DNA of 64,000 nt, from NCBI GenBank assembly GCA_029027985.1, contig CP119076.1, positions 3,346,422 through 3,410,421 of the forward strand. The letters run 5' to 3'. The translations under genes were made by a program, and so were the position numbers. Below are positions 1 to 9,169 of the stretch, piece by piece (the first letter of the stretch is position 1; each line of letters opens with the position of its first letter). This DNA comes from Klebsiella aerogenes. Its GTDB lineage: Bacteria; Pseudomonadota; Gammaproteobacteria; Enterobacterales; Enterobacteriaceae. The notes under the pieces were generated by a model. It did not search any database, was not told where the DNA came from, and saw only the letters and a list, made by a program, of their open reading frames with translations.

Positions 1-639
1 ACGGATGATCTCAGCCGGCTCAGCGCCATTCCGCTGAGCCGGGTGCTGGACTACCGCGACCCGGTTGAGGTCAACCGCAGCCCCGATCGGTTGAACAACG
101 AGGCCCATTACCTCAACGCCCCGGCTAATCCGCTCGCAAGCAACGTCAATGCTAAGGTGACCGAATTTAACGCCGCGACGCTGAACACCATGGACGGCGA
201 GCAGTTTATGCTACAACTCTATCGCCAGTTGCCGTTTGATAATGCCGCCTATCGGCAACTGACCCAGTGGTTGATGGAGCCCTTCGACGGCGCCTTACTA
301 CAGCACTGCGCGGTCGGCAAAGACCGTACCGGCGTCGGCTGCGCCCTGACGCTGTTCGCGCTCGGCTGTGATAGCCATACGGTGATGGAAGAGTATCTGC
401 TGACCCAGGGGATGCTGGCTCAGGTCGAGGGATTCCTGATCGACGCTTTCGGCGACGGACTCGACGATAACGGACGTAAAAACCTCGCGGAAATCATGAC
501 CGTCCAGGAGTCCTATCTCGCCGCGGCGCTTTCCAGTATTGAACAGCGTTATGGCAACGTTAACGTCTGGCTGGAGCAGGAATATAACCTGACGCCGCAG
601 GCGCGCGAGGCACTGCAGGCCCGTCTGCTGGAAGAGTAG
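1..639 (+). CDS. Tyrosine-protein phosphatase, 5'-truncated by the window edge
   Basis: The reading frame is open from base 1, so the N-terminus lies outside the window; 212 codons are visible. The signature HCAVGKDRTG is the Cys-X5-Arg phosphate-binding loop of the bacterial tyrosine/lipid phosphatase family that has Lys-Asp in the loop. The nucleophile would be the Cys and the phosphate-binding residue the Arg. The C-terminal part is helical and acidic. There is no obvious terminator before ldtB. Substrate is unknown: phosphotyrosine and phosphoinositide activities both occur in this family. The family call is firm; the physiological role is not. Confidence 0.8.
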   Translation, partial: TDDLSRLSAIPLSRVLDYRDPVEVNRSPDRLNNEAHYLNAPANPLASNVNAKVTEFNAATLNTMDGEQFMLQLYRQLPFDNAAYRQLTQWLMEPFDGALLQHCAVGKDRTGVGCALTLFALGCDSHTVMEEYLLTQGMLAQVEGFLIDAFGDGLDDNGRKNLAEIMTVQESYLAAALSSIEQRYGNVNVWLEQEYNLTPQAREALQARLLEE

Positions 640-737
640 CGCGTTGTTGATAACGACACGATTTGCTGCGAAAGCGGCGCGCAACGCACTACACTATTTA
701 GCAACAGGAAAAAATTGTGATTTCGTACACATCTGAT

Positions 738-766
738 TTACCTGTTTGTCGGAAAGCACATATAAT
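738..766 (+). promoter_or_regulatory. Candidate sigma-70 promoter of ldtB
   Basis: A perfect TATAAT at 761-766 follows TTACCT at 738-743 with a 17-base spacer. It lies about 72 bases before the ldtB start. The -10 is ideal and the -35 is weak. Inferred from sequence only. Confidence 0.5.
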
Positions 767-837
767 GCGCTCCCATCTACTATCTGATTATCTAACAAGG
801 CCCGTGTGGCGTTGACACCGCGCACGACATAAAGAAT

Positions 838-1752
838 ATGAAATTATCGACACTCTTAGCGGCAGCCTTCGCCATCGTGGGCTTTTGCAACACAGCTTCA
901 GCTGTCACATATCCTCTGCCGACCGATGGCAGCCGTCTGATTGGCCAGAACCAGGTCATCACCATTCCAGACGACAATAAACAGCCGCTGGAATATTTTG
1001 CTGCCAAGTATCAGATGGGCCTGTCCAACATGCTGGAAGCGAACCCGGGCGTGGATACCTACCTGCCAAAAGGCGGTACCGTGCTGAACATCCCTCAGCA
1101 GCTGATTCTGCCGGATACCGTGCATGAAGGTATCGTGATCAACAGCGCCGAAATGCGTCTGTACTACTACCCGAAAGGCACCAACACCGTGATCGTGCTG
1201 CCGATCGGTATCGGCCAGTTAGGCAAAGATACGCCGATCAACTGGACCACCAAAGTTGAACGTAAGAAAGCGGGCCCGACCTGGACCCCTACCGCGAAAA
1301 TGCATGCGGAATACGCAGCAGAAGGCAACCCGCTGCCGGCAGTCGTACCGGCTGGCCCGGATAACCCGATGGGCCTGTACGCGCTGTACATCGGCCGTCT
1401 GTATGCGATCCACGGCACCAATGCCAACTTCGGTATCGGCCTGCGCGTAAGCCATGGCTGCGTGCGTCTGCGTAACGAAGACATCAAATTCCTGTTCGAT
1501 AGCGTGCCGGTCGGCACCCGCGTGCAGTTTATCGATGAGCCGGTTAAAGCGACCAGCGAACCAGATGGCAGCCGTTATATCGAAGTTCATAACCCGCTGT
1601 CGACCACCGAAGCGCAGTTTAAGGGCGGCGAAATCGTGCCGATTAGCCTGACCCAAGCGGTGCAGGCAGTGACCAGCCAATCTGACGTTGACCAGAGCGT
1701 AATGGATCAGGCGATTCAGAACCGCTCCGGGATGCCGGTGCGCCTGAACTAA
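838..1752 (+). CDS. ldtB: L,D-transpeptidase LdtB (YbiS)
   Basis: Periplasmic enzyme of the family that attaches Braun lipoprotein to meso-diaminopimelate in peptidoglycan. The 304-residue protein has a signal peptide (about residues 1-22, ending in TASA), a LysM-like region at roughly 40-87, and a YkuD catalytic domain at about 97-235. The domain carries the HGT and SHGCVR motifs; the catalytic cysteine is C208 and its partner His is in IHGT. The whole protein is close to E. coli YbiS. ATG at 838 places the signal peptide correctly. It stands alone, with a candidate promoter upstream and a strong hairpin immediately after the stop. Confidence 0.95.
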   Translation: MKLSTLLAAAFAIVGFCNTASAVTYPLPTDGSRLIGQNQVITIPDDNKQPLEYFAAKYQMGLSNMLEANPGVDTYLPKGGTVLNIPQQLILPDTVHEGIVINSAEMRLYYYPKGTNTVIVLPIGIGQLGKDTPINWTTKVERKKAGPTWTPTAKMHAEYAAEGNPLPAVVPAGPDNPMGLYALYIGRLYAIHGTNANFGIGLRVSHGCVRLRNEDIKFLFDSVPVGTRVQFIDEPVKATSEPDGSRYIEVHNPLSTTEAQFKGGEIVPISLTQAVQAVTSQSDVDQSVMDQAIQNRSGMPVRLN

Positions 1753-1770
1753 GTTCAGCAACTCCATAAA

Positions 1771-1800
1771 AATGGCGGGCCTGGTGCCCGCCATTTTTTT
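1771..1800. terminator. Bidirectional rho-independent terminator between ldtB and the GntR gene
   Basis: A ten-base-pair stem (AATGGCGGGC / GCCCGCCATT) with a five-base loop is flanked by T-runs on both strands. It can end ldtB transcription on the plus strand and the glucosidase/GntR transcript on the minus strand. Confidence 0.9.
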
Positions 1801-1867
1801 ACCTGCGCGCCAGCGGGGAAGATTCCCGGGCTACCAGACAGCAGTGCCAGCAGAGGAAGTTTCCGGG
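1801..1867. repeat. Degenerate REP/BIME-like fragment
   Basis: Two copies of a GGAAG..TTCCCGGGCTA-like segment lie between the terminator and the GntR stop. They resemble the palindromic CCGGGCTACC elements at about 27.0, 30.2 and 46.9 kb in this window. Probably a decayed intergenic palindromic repeat. Confidence 0.4.
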
Positions 1868-2584
1868 CTAGCCGTTATTCACCAGAATAACTCCGCCATG
1901 ATCGTAGCGATAATGGCAGTGCGCGTACTCCAGCGGTGTACCGTCTTCCAGGTAGATAACCTGCTCAACCTCCAGTATCGGGTCGGTGGGCTCGCAATTA
2001 AGATGTCTTTTATCCAGCTCATCCGGTTTCATCGCCCGAACGACGCGATACGATCCCATCAGCTTCAGCCCCAACGTCTCCTGCACGTAGCGAAATACCG
2101 AGCTTTCAAGATGGCTTTTATTTAGCCCCGGCACCAGCGCCACCGGCATGACCGTCAAATCCAGCGATACCGGCTCACCGTTGAGCAACCGCAGGCGCAC
2201 AAAGTCATACACCGGCGCATCAGCGTCGATCAGCAGCGAACTCTGCTCCTTCTCGTCGGGAAAGCGCAGCTCAAAGCGCACCACTTCGCTGTGTACCTCG
2301 CCCAGATGTTCCCAGGTTTTGGTGGCGCCAAAATAATCGCTACCGGGCAATTCCCACTGCGACAACTGCAGGAAATTTTTACGTACAAAGGTGCCCTGCC
2401 CTTTGCGGGTATAGATCAGCCCTTCGACGATCAGCTGACGCATCGCCTGCTGAATGGTCATCCGGCTGGTGTTGAACTCCGCCGCCAGCGCGAACTGGTC
2501 GGGTAACGGCGCGCTGGCAGGATACTGCTGGCTAATGATCCGCTTTTTAATTTCCCGCGCGATATTAAGGTACTTCGCCGTCAT
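1868..2584 (-). CDS. GntR-family (HutC/UTRA subfamily) regulator of the adjacent phospho-beta-glucosidase
   Basis: A 238-residue repressor-type protein. The N-terminal winged helix (about 5-70) includes the recognition region TSRMTIQQAMRQL and the wing GQGTFV. A UTRA ligand-binding domain (about 90-232) follows; such domains often bind sugar phosphates. It lies 69 bases downstream of the GH1 gene on the same strand, so the two are probably cotranscribed and autoregulated. The likely operator is the double palindrome at 4041-4083. The effector is inferred to be a phosphorylated beta-glucoside; no specific sugar can be assigned from sequence. Confidence 0.85.
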   Translation of the reverse strand: MTAKYLNIAREIKKRIISQQYPASAPLPDQFALAAEFNTSRMTIQQAMRQLIVEGLIYTRKGQGTFVRKNFLQLSQWELPGSDYFGATKTWEHLGEVHSEVVRFELRFPDEKEQSSLLIDADAPVYDFVRLRLLNGEPVSLDLTVMPVALVPGLNKSHLESSVFRYVQETLGLKLMGSYRVVRAMKPDELDKRHLNCEPTDPILEVEQVIYLEDGTPLEYAHCHYRYDHGGVILVNNG

Positions 2585-2653
2585 TCCCCGGTCCTTTTCA
2601 ATTCTGTGAGTGGCTAGCGGGCAGCATACACCAACTGCCCGCCGATACCGCGG

Positions 2654-4030
2654 TTACATCTCGTCACCGTTGCTATGAATCACCCGCTTCAGCCAGGCAT
2701 AGCTTTTCTTCGGCACCCGCTTGAGATCCTTCAGATCGTGGTTTTCGCGGTTGACGTACACCACGCCGTAGCGCTTACGCATATCGCCCTGCGAGCTAAG
2801 AATATCGATTAATCCCCAACCGAGATAGCCGATCACCTGCGCGCCGTCCTCAAACATCGCCGCTTTCATGGCGTTGATATGGTCGCGGTGGTAAGCAATA
2901 CGGTAATCATCGGCAACCGGGTTCTCGCCATCCCAGGATTCAATCACCCCGATGCCGTTTTCAATCGGGAATACCGGCAGGCGCCAGTCGTTGTAATAGC
3001 GAGTAATGATCATGCGAAACCCCAGAGGATCGATCTGCCAGTTCCACTCGGTCGCTTTCAGGTAAGGGTTATCCAGGTTGCCAAACAACATATAGTTGTT
3101 TACCGGCGTCCCCTGCGGAATAGCATCGCTATCCAACGCCCGGCTGGCGTAGTAGCTGAAGGCCAGATAATCGACCTTCACCGTCGCCATCAGCGCAAGA
3201 TCTTCAGCACGGTAGATATCGTTAAACCCTTCGCGGGCGACAAAATGCATCACCTCCGGGCTGTAACCCTCGCCCGCATAGGCGCGCAACAGGTTCTGGT
3301 TTAAAAACTCGTCCAATTGCTGGGCGCAGAGTATATCGCGCGGTTTACAGGTCGCCGGGTACACCAGCGCGTGGGCCAGCATCCCGCCCATCAGACACTG
3401 CGGTTTCGCCTGATGCAGATAGTGGGTCAGATGGACATGCGCCATCATCACGTGATGCTGGATCTGGTAAAGCTCGCGCAGCGTTTTTTCACCGCGCAGG
3501 TAGCCGGTGATCAGGAAGGCTTCCGGTGAATGATATAAATTCTGTTCATTGAAGGTCAGCCAATACTTCACCTTATCGCCATAACAGTCGATCATTTTCT
3601 GACCGTAGCGAATAAAAGCATCCATTACCCGGCGGTCGGTAAAACCGTTGTAGCGCTCTGCCAGCGAGAGCGGCATATCGAAGTGATACAGGCAAATCAT
3701 GGGCTCGATGCCGCGGGCAATAAGCTCGTCAATAAACTGGTGATAAAACGCGATCCCCTCTTCATTGAACGCGCCATCCCCCTCAGGGCAGACACGGCTC
3801 CAGGCAATCTGGAAACGGTAGCAGTTCATGCCGAGATCCTGCATCAAGTCGAAATCTTCGCGAAAGCGATGATAGGAATCGGTCGCCACCTTCCAGTCCG
3901 AGGCGAACTCCGCCGGTTCACGGATATCATATACCGACATCCCCTTGCCGCCCTCGTTCCACGCCCCTTCCGTCTGCATGCTGGAGACCGAATTGCCCCA
4001 TAAAAAATCCGCCGGTAGTGTGTCTTTCAT
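2654..4030 (-). CDS. 6-phospho-beta-glucosidase, glycoside hydrolase family 1
   Basis: Cytoplasmic enzyme expected to cleave phosphorylated beta-glucosides delivered by a PTS. The 458-residue protein has the GH1 acid/base motif TFNE (E162) and the nucleophile motif ENG (E357). A C-terminal KKSYAWL segment is typical of phosphate-binding 6-phospho-glucosidases. I chose ATG 4030 (MKDTLP) because AGGA lies about eight bases upstream. An in-frame ATG at 4057 would put the operator palindrome inside the coding sequence. No PTS gene is adjacent, so the substrate must enter through a transporter encoded elsewhere. Family is sure; exact substrate is not. Confidence 0.9.
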   Translation of the reverse strand: MKDTLPADFLWGNSVSSMQTEGAWNEGGKGMSVYDIREPAEFASDWKVATDSYHRFREDFDLMQDLGMNCYRFQIAWSRVCPEGDGAFNEEGIAFYHQFIDELIARGIEPMICLYHFDMPLSLAERYNGFTDRRVMDAFIRYGQKMIDCYGDKVKYWLTFNEQNLYHSPEAFLITGYLRGEKTLRELYQIQHHVMMAHVHLTHYLHQAKPQCLMGGMLAHALVYPATCKPRDILCAQQLDEFLNQNLLRAYAGEGYSPEVMHFVAREGFNDIYRAEDLALMATVKVDYLAFSYYASRALDSDAIPQGTPVNNYMLFGNLDNPYLKATEWNWQIDPLGFRMIITRYYNDWRLPVFPIENGIGVIESWDGENPVADDYRIAYHRDHINAMKAAMFEDGAQVIGYLGWGLIDILSSQGDMRKRYGVVYVNRENHDLKDLKRVPKKSYAWLKRVIHSNGDEM

Positions 4031-4040
4031 GGTTCGTTCC

Positions 4041-4083
4041 TGTATATGACTAGTCATTTAAATATTATGACTAGTCATATACA
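4041..4083. promoter_or_regulatory. Double palindromic operator in front of the phospho-beta-glucosidase gene
   Basis: The 12-base palindrome ATGACTAGTCAT occurs at 4046-4057 and again at 4067-4078, with centres 21 bases apart (two helical turns). The two copies sit inside a larger perfect inverted repeat with 17-base arms and a 9-base spacer. A candidate promoter on the minus strand, TTGCTT (4099-4104), 17 bases, TATATG (4076-4081), overlaps the distal copy. The best candidate binder is the GntR protein encoded downstream, acting as a repressor. Confidence 0.8.
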
Positions 4084-4136
4084 GAAAAGCGACGTCTTAA
4101 GCAAAGCCGGGGATCGTTTTCTGTGAGCCGAACAAA

Positions 4137-4170
4137 TAAAAAAGGATCGCCGTTACTGCGATCCTTTTAT
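4137..4170 (-). terminator. Terminator of the aldo/keto reductase gene
   Basis: An eleven-base-pair stem AAAAGGATCGC / GCGATCCTTTT with a seven-base loop lies just after the stop of the reductase gene on the minus strand, with a T-rich tail. Confidence 0.85.
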
Positions 4171-4187
4171 TCAGGTAGGCACGACCT

Positions 4188-5228
4188 TTATTGCGCGTCG
4201 AGCTGATTGCGGCGGTATTCGCCCTGCCGTTCCAGCATCCAGCCCGGATACTCGCGCGGCAGCGCGCTGATCGCATCAAGCTGACGCAGCTCTTCTTCGT
4301 TCAGGCGGATAGTCGTCGCGGCAATATTGTCGTTCAGCTGTTCGGCTCGTTTGGCGCCGATAATCACGCTGCTCACCGCCGGCTGATGCAGCAGCCATGC
4401 CAACGCAACCTGCGCCACTGAGACGCCTTTCGCCTCGGCTATCGCCCGCATCACGTCGATGCAGTCAAATGCGCGGTCTTTATTCACTGGTGGGAAGTCA
4501 AACGCCAGACGGCGGCCACCTGTTTCCGCCTGCCCTTCACGGCTATATTTACCACTCAGCAGGCCGCCTGCCAGCGGGCTCCAGACCATCAAGCCGAGAC
4601 CCTCACTTTGCATCATCGGCACCAGTTCACGCTCCAGATCGCGTCCGGCAATGGTGTAGTAAGCCTGTAACGAAGCAAAACGGGAGAGGCCAAGACGTTC
4701 AGAAATACCCAGCGCTTTCGCAATTTGCCAGGCCGCCCAGTTAGACACGCCGATATAGCGCACGTGTCCCTGTTGCACCAGGGTATCCAGCGCTGACAGC
4801 GTCTCTTCGATTGGGGTAGCCGGATCGAAACCATGCAATTGATAGAGATCGATATGATCAAGCTGCAGGCGGCGCAGGCTGTCTTTCACGCTACCCATGA
4901 TGTGAAAACGAGAACTGCCGCGCGAGTTCACGCCCGCCGTGCCGGTTTCGCCAAACACTTTGGTGGCCACGATTACGTTTTCACGCGGTATCTTCAGATT
5001 CTTCAGCGCCTGGCCGGTAATTTCCTCGGAGCGTCCTTCGGAGTAGACATTGGCGGTGTCGATAAAGTTGATGCCCGCGTCCAGCGCGCGGCCCACCAGC
5101 TGTTCCGCTTCCGCCTGGCGCAGCTGGCCGATTTTCCCCCACATGCCCTCTTCGCCGCCAAAGGTCATGGTGCCAAGGCACAGCTCAGAAACAAACAGGC
5201 CGGTATTTCCCAGTTTTTGATAACGCAT
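4188..5228 (-). CDS. Aldo/keto reductase
   Basis: A 346-residue NADPH-dependent oxidoreductase of the AKR superfamily with a (beta/alpha)8 barrel. The catalytic tetrad is visible as D57, Y62, K90 and H132. GVSN and the C-terminal IIGAKRAEQLNDN stretch match the cofactor-binding region of the Tas/YajO-like branch. ATG 5228 is preceded by AGGAG. It appears monocistronic, ending at the hairpin at 4137-4170. No physiological substrate can be read from the sequence. Confidence 0.9.
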   Translation of the reverse strand: MRYQKLGNTGLFVSELCLGTMTFGGEEGMWGKIGQLRQAEAEQLVGRALDAGINFIDTANVYSEGRSEEITGQALKNLKIPRENVIVATKVFGETGTAGVNSRGSSRFHIMGSVKDSLRRLQLDHIDLYQLHGFDPATPIEETLSALDTLVQQGHVRYIGVSNWAAWQIAKALGISERLGLSRFASLQAYYTIAGRDLERELVPMMQSEGLGLMVWSPLAGGLLSGKYSREGQAETGGRRLAFDFPPVNKDRAFDCIDVMRAIAEAKGVSVAQVALAWLLHQPAVSSVIIGAKRAEQLNDNIAATTIRLNEEELRQLDAISALPREYPGWMLERQGEYRRNQLDAQ

Positions 5229-5335
5229 AGGAGTGTCCTCATTCGGATGATTAACGTCAGCCAGATAGTTATAGCCCGAGCCTCGTTATCGCGAATGGGG
5301 TGTTCCTGCCTGTTTCTTGCCCAATTCTCTGAAAA

Positions 5336-6448
5336 TCAGCGCCACAGCGCGAGCATGGCGTAACCAATGAACGCCGCCCAGATGAGCAATGGAATGGAAT
5401 AGAGATGGAATCGCCACCAGATACGGCGGTCGCCGGCCATCCGCAGCGCAATCAGGTTAGCCAGCGAGCCGGGCAACAGACCAAAACCGCCGATATTCAC
5501 CGCCCAGGCTAACAGCGCGGTTGGCGACACATAGTTGAGCAACAGAATGGTTGACGGCACATTACTGATAATCTGCGACAAACCTATCGCCGTCAGCCAT
5601 AACCCGCCGGAGGAGAGTTGAGCGACGCCATTCAGCCACTGTTGCAGCACCGGCAACTGAGTCAGCAGGTGAACGTCGATAAACATCGCCATAAACACCA
5701 GTAGCAGAGACCAGTCGACATTGACGATCACCGCCCGCGCCAGCAACAGGAAGCCGACGGTAATGAGCGCTAATCCCCACAGCTCCTGCTTCATCTCCAG
5801 CGCCGCCAGGAAGATGAGGTACAACGCCAGACAGCTCCATACCAGCTTCGGCCGCCACTCCGGCGTTTTATCACGACTTTGATACTGTAGCCGTGCAGTG
5901 GGAAAACAGCACCAGCACAGCACCAACAACGTGAGCATCATGACCGCCGCCAGCGGTAGCATCTGGCCGATAAAAGCCGGGAAAGAGAGACCGGAACGTC
6001 CCCACAATAAAATATTCTGTGGATTACCGATGGGCGTTAACAGGGACCCCGCATTCACCGCCAGCGCTTCAAAGATAATCAGCCGGTTCACCGGAATGGC
6101 GCACCATTTTTTCAACGTCAGGGTGAGCGGTACGACGATGAACAGCGCCACGTCGTTAGTGAGGAAGGTCGAGAGCAAGGCGGCGGCCAATACCATAAAG
6201 ATGGCCAACTGGCGTTCAGTGACGAAACGGCGCGCCATTTTGCGCCCCAGCACATCAAAATAGCCACTCAGTTCAATCCCTTTGGTCAGCAACATGAGCC
6301 CACTGAGCGTGATGATAGTATGCCAGTCGATAGCCTGTCCCCAGCGCTGCGGCGCAAAAGGGACAAACAGGCTGAGGATTATGGCGATAATCAGTAGCAA
6401 ATGCAGGAAACGGTCGCGAGCCAGCGACTGCACAAAGGGGAGACTCAT
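5336..6448 (-). CDS. ybiR: Inner-membrane transporter YbiR
   Basis: A 370-residue membrane protein with about ten to eleven hydrophobic segments, related to the arsenite/anion (ArsB/NhaD-type) permease fold. [15 protein letters not shown] and [12 protein letters not shown] are the two conserved re-entrant-loop regions of that fold. It matches E. coli YbiR in length and position. Its ATG overlaps the mntR stop by four bases, so translation is coupled to mntR. The transported solute is unknown; the shared transcript with the manganese regulator suggests a metal or oxidative-stress link, which is inference. Confidence 0.9.
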   Translation of the reverse strand: MSLPFVQSLARDRFLHLLLIIAIILSLFVPFAPQRWGQAIDWHTIITLSGLMLLTKGIELSGYFDVLGRKMARRFVTERQLAIFMVLAAALLSTFLTNDVALFIVVPLTLTLKKWCAIPVNRLIIFEALAVNAGSLLTPIGNPQNILLWGRSGLSFPAFIGQMLPLAAVMMLTLLVLCWCCFPTARLQYQSRDKTPEWRPKLVWSCLALYLIFLAALEMKQELWGLALITVGFLLLARAVIVNVDWSLLLVFMAMFIDVHLLTQLPVLQQWLNGVAQLSSGGLWLTAIGLSQIISNVPSTILLLNYVSPTALLAWAVNIGGFGLLPGSLANLIALRMAGDRRIWWRFHLYSIPLLIWAAFIGYAMLALWR

Positions 6449-6912
6449 TCTCCGTGTAATCTCTCAGTAAACAGCTTAAATTGCGCCAACGTCTCTTCGC
6501 TGACGTGATGCTCCATCCCTTCTGCATCGCGGCGGGCGATGTCCTGGCTTACGCCAATCGCCAGCAGGAAGTTTTCCACGATCTGATGGCGCTCGCGGCT
6601 TTCATGGGCCAGCTTTTCCCCTTCCGGGGTTAAAAATATTCCGCGCCACGGGATCTGTTCGATCAACCCAACGCTTGCCAGACGCTTGAGCATTTTCGCG
6701 ACTGTCGGCTGTGAAACGCCAAGACGCGCGGCCATATCCACCTGGCGCGCTTCTCCCACTTCGCGGATCAGATCGGAAATCAGCTCCACATAATCGTCAA
6801 TCAGTTCGCGACGATGCGCTTCACGCACCTGACGAAACCCTTCAACGTGCTCTTCGACATTAACTAGCTGCGTCACTTTTTTAGTTATGGGCTTACCTGC
6901 GCGACGGTTCAT
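6445..6912 (-). CDS. mntR: Manganese-responsive regulator MntR
   Basis: A 155-residue DtxR/MntR-family repressor that senses Mn2+ and controls manganese uptake and export genes. The helix-turn-helix region [18 protein letters not shown] is followed by the wing and a metal-binding/dimerisation domain ([11 protein letters not shown]). As in E. coli it has an N-terminal extension beyond the Bacillus form. It is first gene of mntR-ybiR, divergent from mntS. The boxes at 7004-7039 lie between the two genes. Confidence 0.95.
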   Translation of the reverse strand: MNRRAGKPITKKVTQLVNVEEHVEGFRQVREAHRRELIDDYVELISDLIREVGEARQVDMAARLGVSQPTVAKMLKRLASVGLIEQIPWRGIFLTPEGEKLAHESRERHQIVENFLLAIGVSQDIARRDAEGMEHHVSEETLAQFKLFTERLHGE

Positions 6913-7003
6913 TGTGCTTCCTCATTCGTGTGACGCGTCAAGCATCATATAACAGGATCCACATTGTAATGGATTGCGCCCGTAGCACAAAAAATTAACG
7001 TTT

Positions 7004-7039
7004 TAGCCATAGCTATAAAATATAGCCTGTGCTATATCT
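7004..7039. promoter_or_regulatory. MntR box(es) upstream of mntS
   Basis: ATATAGC-CTGT-GCTATAT at 7020-7037 is a clean inverted repeat of the MntR-box type (consensus near AACATAGC-N4-GCTATGTT). Nineteen bases upstream a second, shorter repeat TAGC-CATA-GCTA lies at 7004-7015. Both fall about 60-95 bases before mntS, where its promoter should be. Confidence 0.7.
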
Positions 7040-7097
7040 GTATGTAATGCAAACATCCATCAAGGACTGACGGAGCGAAAACGCAGGAGGAATCACG

Positions 7098-7223
7098 ATG
7101 AACGAATTCAAGAGGTGCTTACACGTGTTTAGCCATTCACCCTTTAAAGTACGCTTAATGCTGATCGGCATGTTGTGCGATATGATCAACGGCAAACCGC
7201 AGCAGGACAAACCTAATCACTAA
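7098..7223 (+). CDS. mntS: Manganese small protein MntS
   Basis: A 41-codon gene starting MNEFKRCLHVFSHSPFKVRL and continuing to an NGKPQQDKP tail, very close to the 42-residue E. coli MntS. An AGGAGG-type ribosome site (7086-7090) precedes ATG 7098. In E. coli MntS raises the available intracellular manganese pool, probably by restraining export, and is repressed by MntR with Mn2+. Its position between mntR and opgE and the MntR boxes upstream agree with that. The corresponding E. coli transcript was first described as the small RNA RybA. Confidence 0.95.
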   Translation: MNEFKRCLHVFSHSPFKVRLMLIGMLCDMINGKPQQDKPNH

Positions 7224-7224
7224 C

Positions 7225-7253
7225 GCGGCGTCGCGGTGCGCCGCTTCATTTTT
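7225..7253 (+). terminator. mntS terminator
   Basis: The stem GCGGCG / CGCCGC (7225-7230 / 7239-7244) immediately follows the mntS stop and is followed by a T-rich stretch. Confidence 0.7.
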
Positions 7254-7491
7254 CTGTCATTTTCCCCCGCTAATCTACCCGGTTCGCCTTATCTCTCCGC
7301 TTTTTTTTCAAGTTTTGTAAGCACCCTCGCAAAACAATCTGTTATGAACAGTTGACCTTACCATCCATAGGCCCTATCGTTTGTCAGCCCTGCCACTACT
7401 GCGGCTCGCAGAGACCCTCTTCACGCACTGTCCAGCAGGTTTTACCCCTTGATGCCAGGGGACGAACATGGCGTCTTGTTGATTACAAAAT

Positions 7492-9069
7492 ATGAATGTC
7501 ACTCTGAAAGAAACGCTGGCTGCCCGCAGACTGGCCCTGAACCCGTGGACAGGATTCTACTTTTTACAGTCCTTACTGATTAATCTCGCGCTCGGCTACG
7601 AATTTAGCCTGTTATATACCGTCGCGTTTACCTGCGTACTCCATCTGCTGTGGCGTACTTTCCCGCGCGTGCAAAAAGTGGTGGTCGGGATCTATTCGCT
7701 GCTGGCCGCCATGTACTATCCTTTCGGCCAGGCTTATGGCGCGCCGAACTTCAACACCCTGCTGGCGCTGCATGCGACTAACGTTGAAGAATCGACGGAA
7801 ATTCTCACCATCTTCCCGTGGTACAACTATTTGCTGGCGGTGTTTATCTTCGCTCTCGGGGTGATTGCGTGTCGGCGTAAACCGCAGGCGCCAGCACGCC
7901 TTGGGAAACTGGAATATCTGGGGCTGCTGTTTACCATCGGCATTTTCTTCCTGCAGCCGATCCAGAACCTCGCCTGGGGCGGCGTCTTTAAAGCGATCGA
8001 TAGCGGCTACCCCGCAGTACGCTTCGTCAAGGACGTGGTGGTCAACAACAATGAAGTGCTGGATGAACAGGCGCGGATGACGCAACTGGCGAACATGAAG
8101 GATAGCTGGCACGTACTGGCAGTGAAGCCGAAGTACCATCTGTATGTGGTGGTGATAGGCGAAAGCGCGCGCCGCGATGCGCTCGGCGCCTTCGGCGGCC
8201 ACTGGGATAACACGCCATTCGCCAGTTCGGTCAACGGCTATCTGTTCAATAACTACATAGCCGCCAGCGGATCGACGCAGAAGTCACTCGGGTTAACCCT
8301 CAACCGGGTCGTTGATGGTAAACCCCAGTATCAGGATAACTTTGTCACCCTCGCTAATCGTGCGGGCTTCCAGACCTGGTGGTTCTCTAATCAGGGGCAG
8401 ATTGGCGAGTATGACACCGCCATCGCCAGCATCGCCAAACGCGCCGATGAGGTGCAGTTCCTGAAAAACGGCGATTTCGAAGCCAATAAAAACACCCAGG
8501 ACGAACAGCTGCTTAAGCTGACTGAGCAGGTACTGACGGCAGAACGCAGCCAGCCGCAGCTGATCGTGCTGCATCTGATGGGATCGCACCCGCAAGCCTG
8601 CGATCGCACTAAAGGCAAGTACACGACCTTTGTGCAGTCAAAAGAGACCTCATGCTATCTCTACAGCGTAACGCAAACCGATACGCTGCTGGCAAAGCTC
8701 TATGGTCAACTGCAAAATTCCGGTAGCACTTTCTCGCTCACCTATTTTTCCGATCATGGTCTGGCGTTTAAAGAACGCGGTAAAGCAGTGCAATATCTGG
8801 CGCATGATGACAAATATCAGCAGAACTTCCAGGTGCCGTTTATGGTGCTCTCCAGCGATGATAAGGCGCATAAGATAGTCAAAGCCCGTCGTTCGGCGAA
8901 TGATTTCTTAAGCTTTTTCTCGCAATGGACCGGCATCAGCGCGCAGGAAATTACCCCACGCTACCGTTTTGTCTCCGAGCAGAAGGCCGGGCAGGTGTAT
9001 ATCACCAACTTCCAGTTGCAGAAAGTCGACTACAACCATCTTGGCAGCGACGAGTTCACCCTCAACTAG
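7492..9069 (+). CDS. opgE: Phosphoethanolamine transferase OpgE (YbiP)
   Basis: A 525-residue inner-membrane enzyme of the EptA/sulfatase superfamily. In E. coli OpgE decorates osmoregulated periplasmic glucans with phosphoethanolamine. About five membrane segments fill residues 1-165, and the periplasmic alkaline-phosphatase-fold domain follows. Its nucleophile motif is GESARRDA, where the family usually has GETxR, so Ser occupies the Thr position. YFSDHG is a conserved metal-binding segment. ATG 7492 is preceded by about 270 bases without a gene. No operon partner. Confidence 0.9.
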   Translation: MNVTLKETLAARRLALNPWTGFYFLQSLLINLALGYEFSLLYTVAFTCVLHLLWRTFPRVQKVVVGIYSLLAAMYYPFGQAYGAPNFNTLLALHATNVEESTEILTIFPWYNYLLAVFIFALGVIACRRKPQAPARLGKLEYLGLLFTIGIFFLQPIQNLAWGGVFKAIDSGYPAVRFVKDVVVNNNEVLDEQARMTQLANMKDSWHVLAVKPKYHLYVVVIGESARRDALGAFGGHWDNTPFASSVNGYLFNNYIAASGSTQKSLGLTLNRVVDGKPQYQDNFVTLANRAGFQTWWFSNQGQIGEYDTAIASIAKRADEVQFLKNGDFEANKNTQDEQLLKLTEQVLTAERSQPQLIVLHLMGSHPQACDRTKGKYTTFVQSKETSCYLYSVTQTDTLLAKLYGQLQNSGSTFSLTYFSDHGLAFKERGKAVQYLAHDDKYQQNFQVPFMVLSSDDKAHKIVKARRSANDFLSFFSQWTGISAQEITPRYRFVSEQKAGQVYITNFQLQKVDYNHLGSDEFTLN

Positions 9070-9124
9070 CCAAAAAAGACCGTTCTGTACAGAGCAGCCT
9101 TTTTGATAAGCGAATCGCAGACAA

Positions 9125-9154
9125 AAAAAATCCGCCCCTTGAGGCGGATTTTTT
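9125..9154. terminator. Convergent terminator between opgE and ompX
   Basis: The stem AAAATCCGCC / GGCGGATTTT has A- and T-runs on both sides, so it works in both directions. A weaker imperfect hairpin at about 9073-9104, built around CTGTACAG, lies nearer the opgE stop. Confidence 0.9.
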
Positions 9155-9169
9155 ATATCACCGAAGTGA

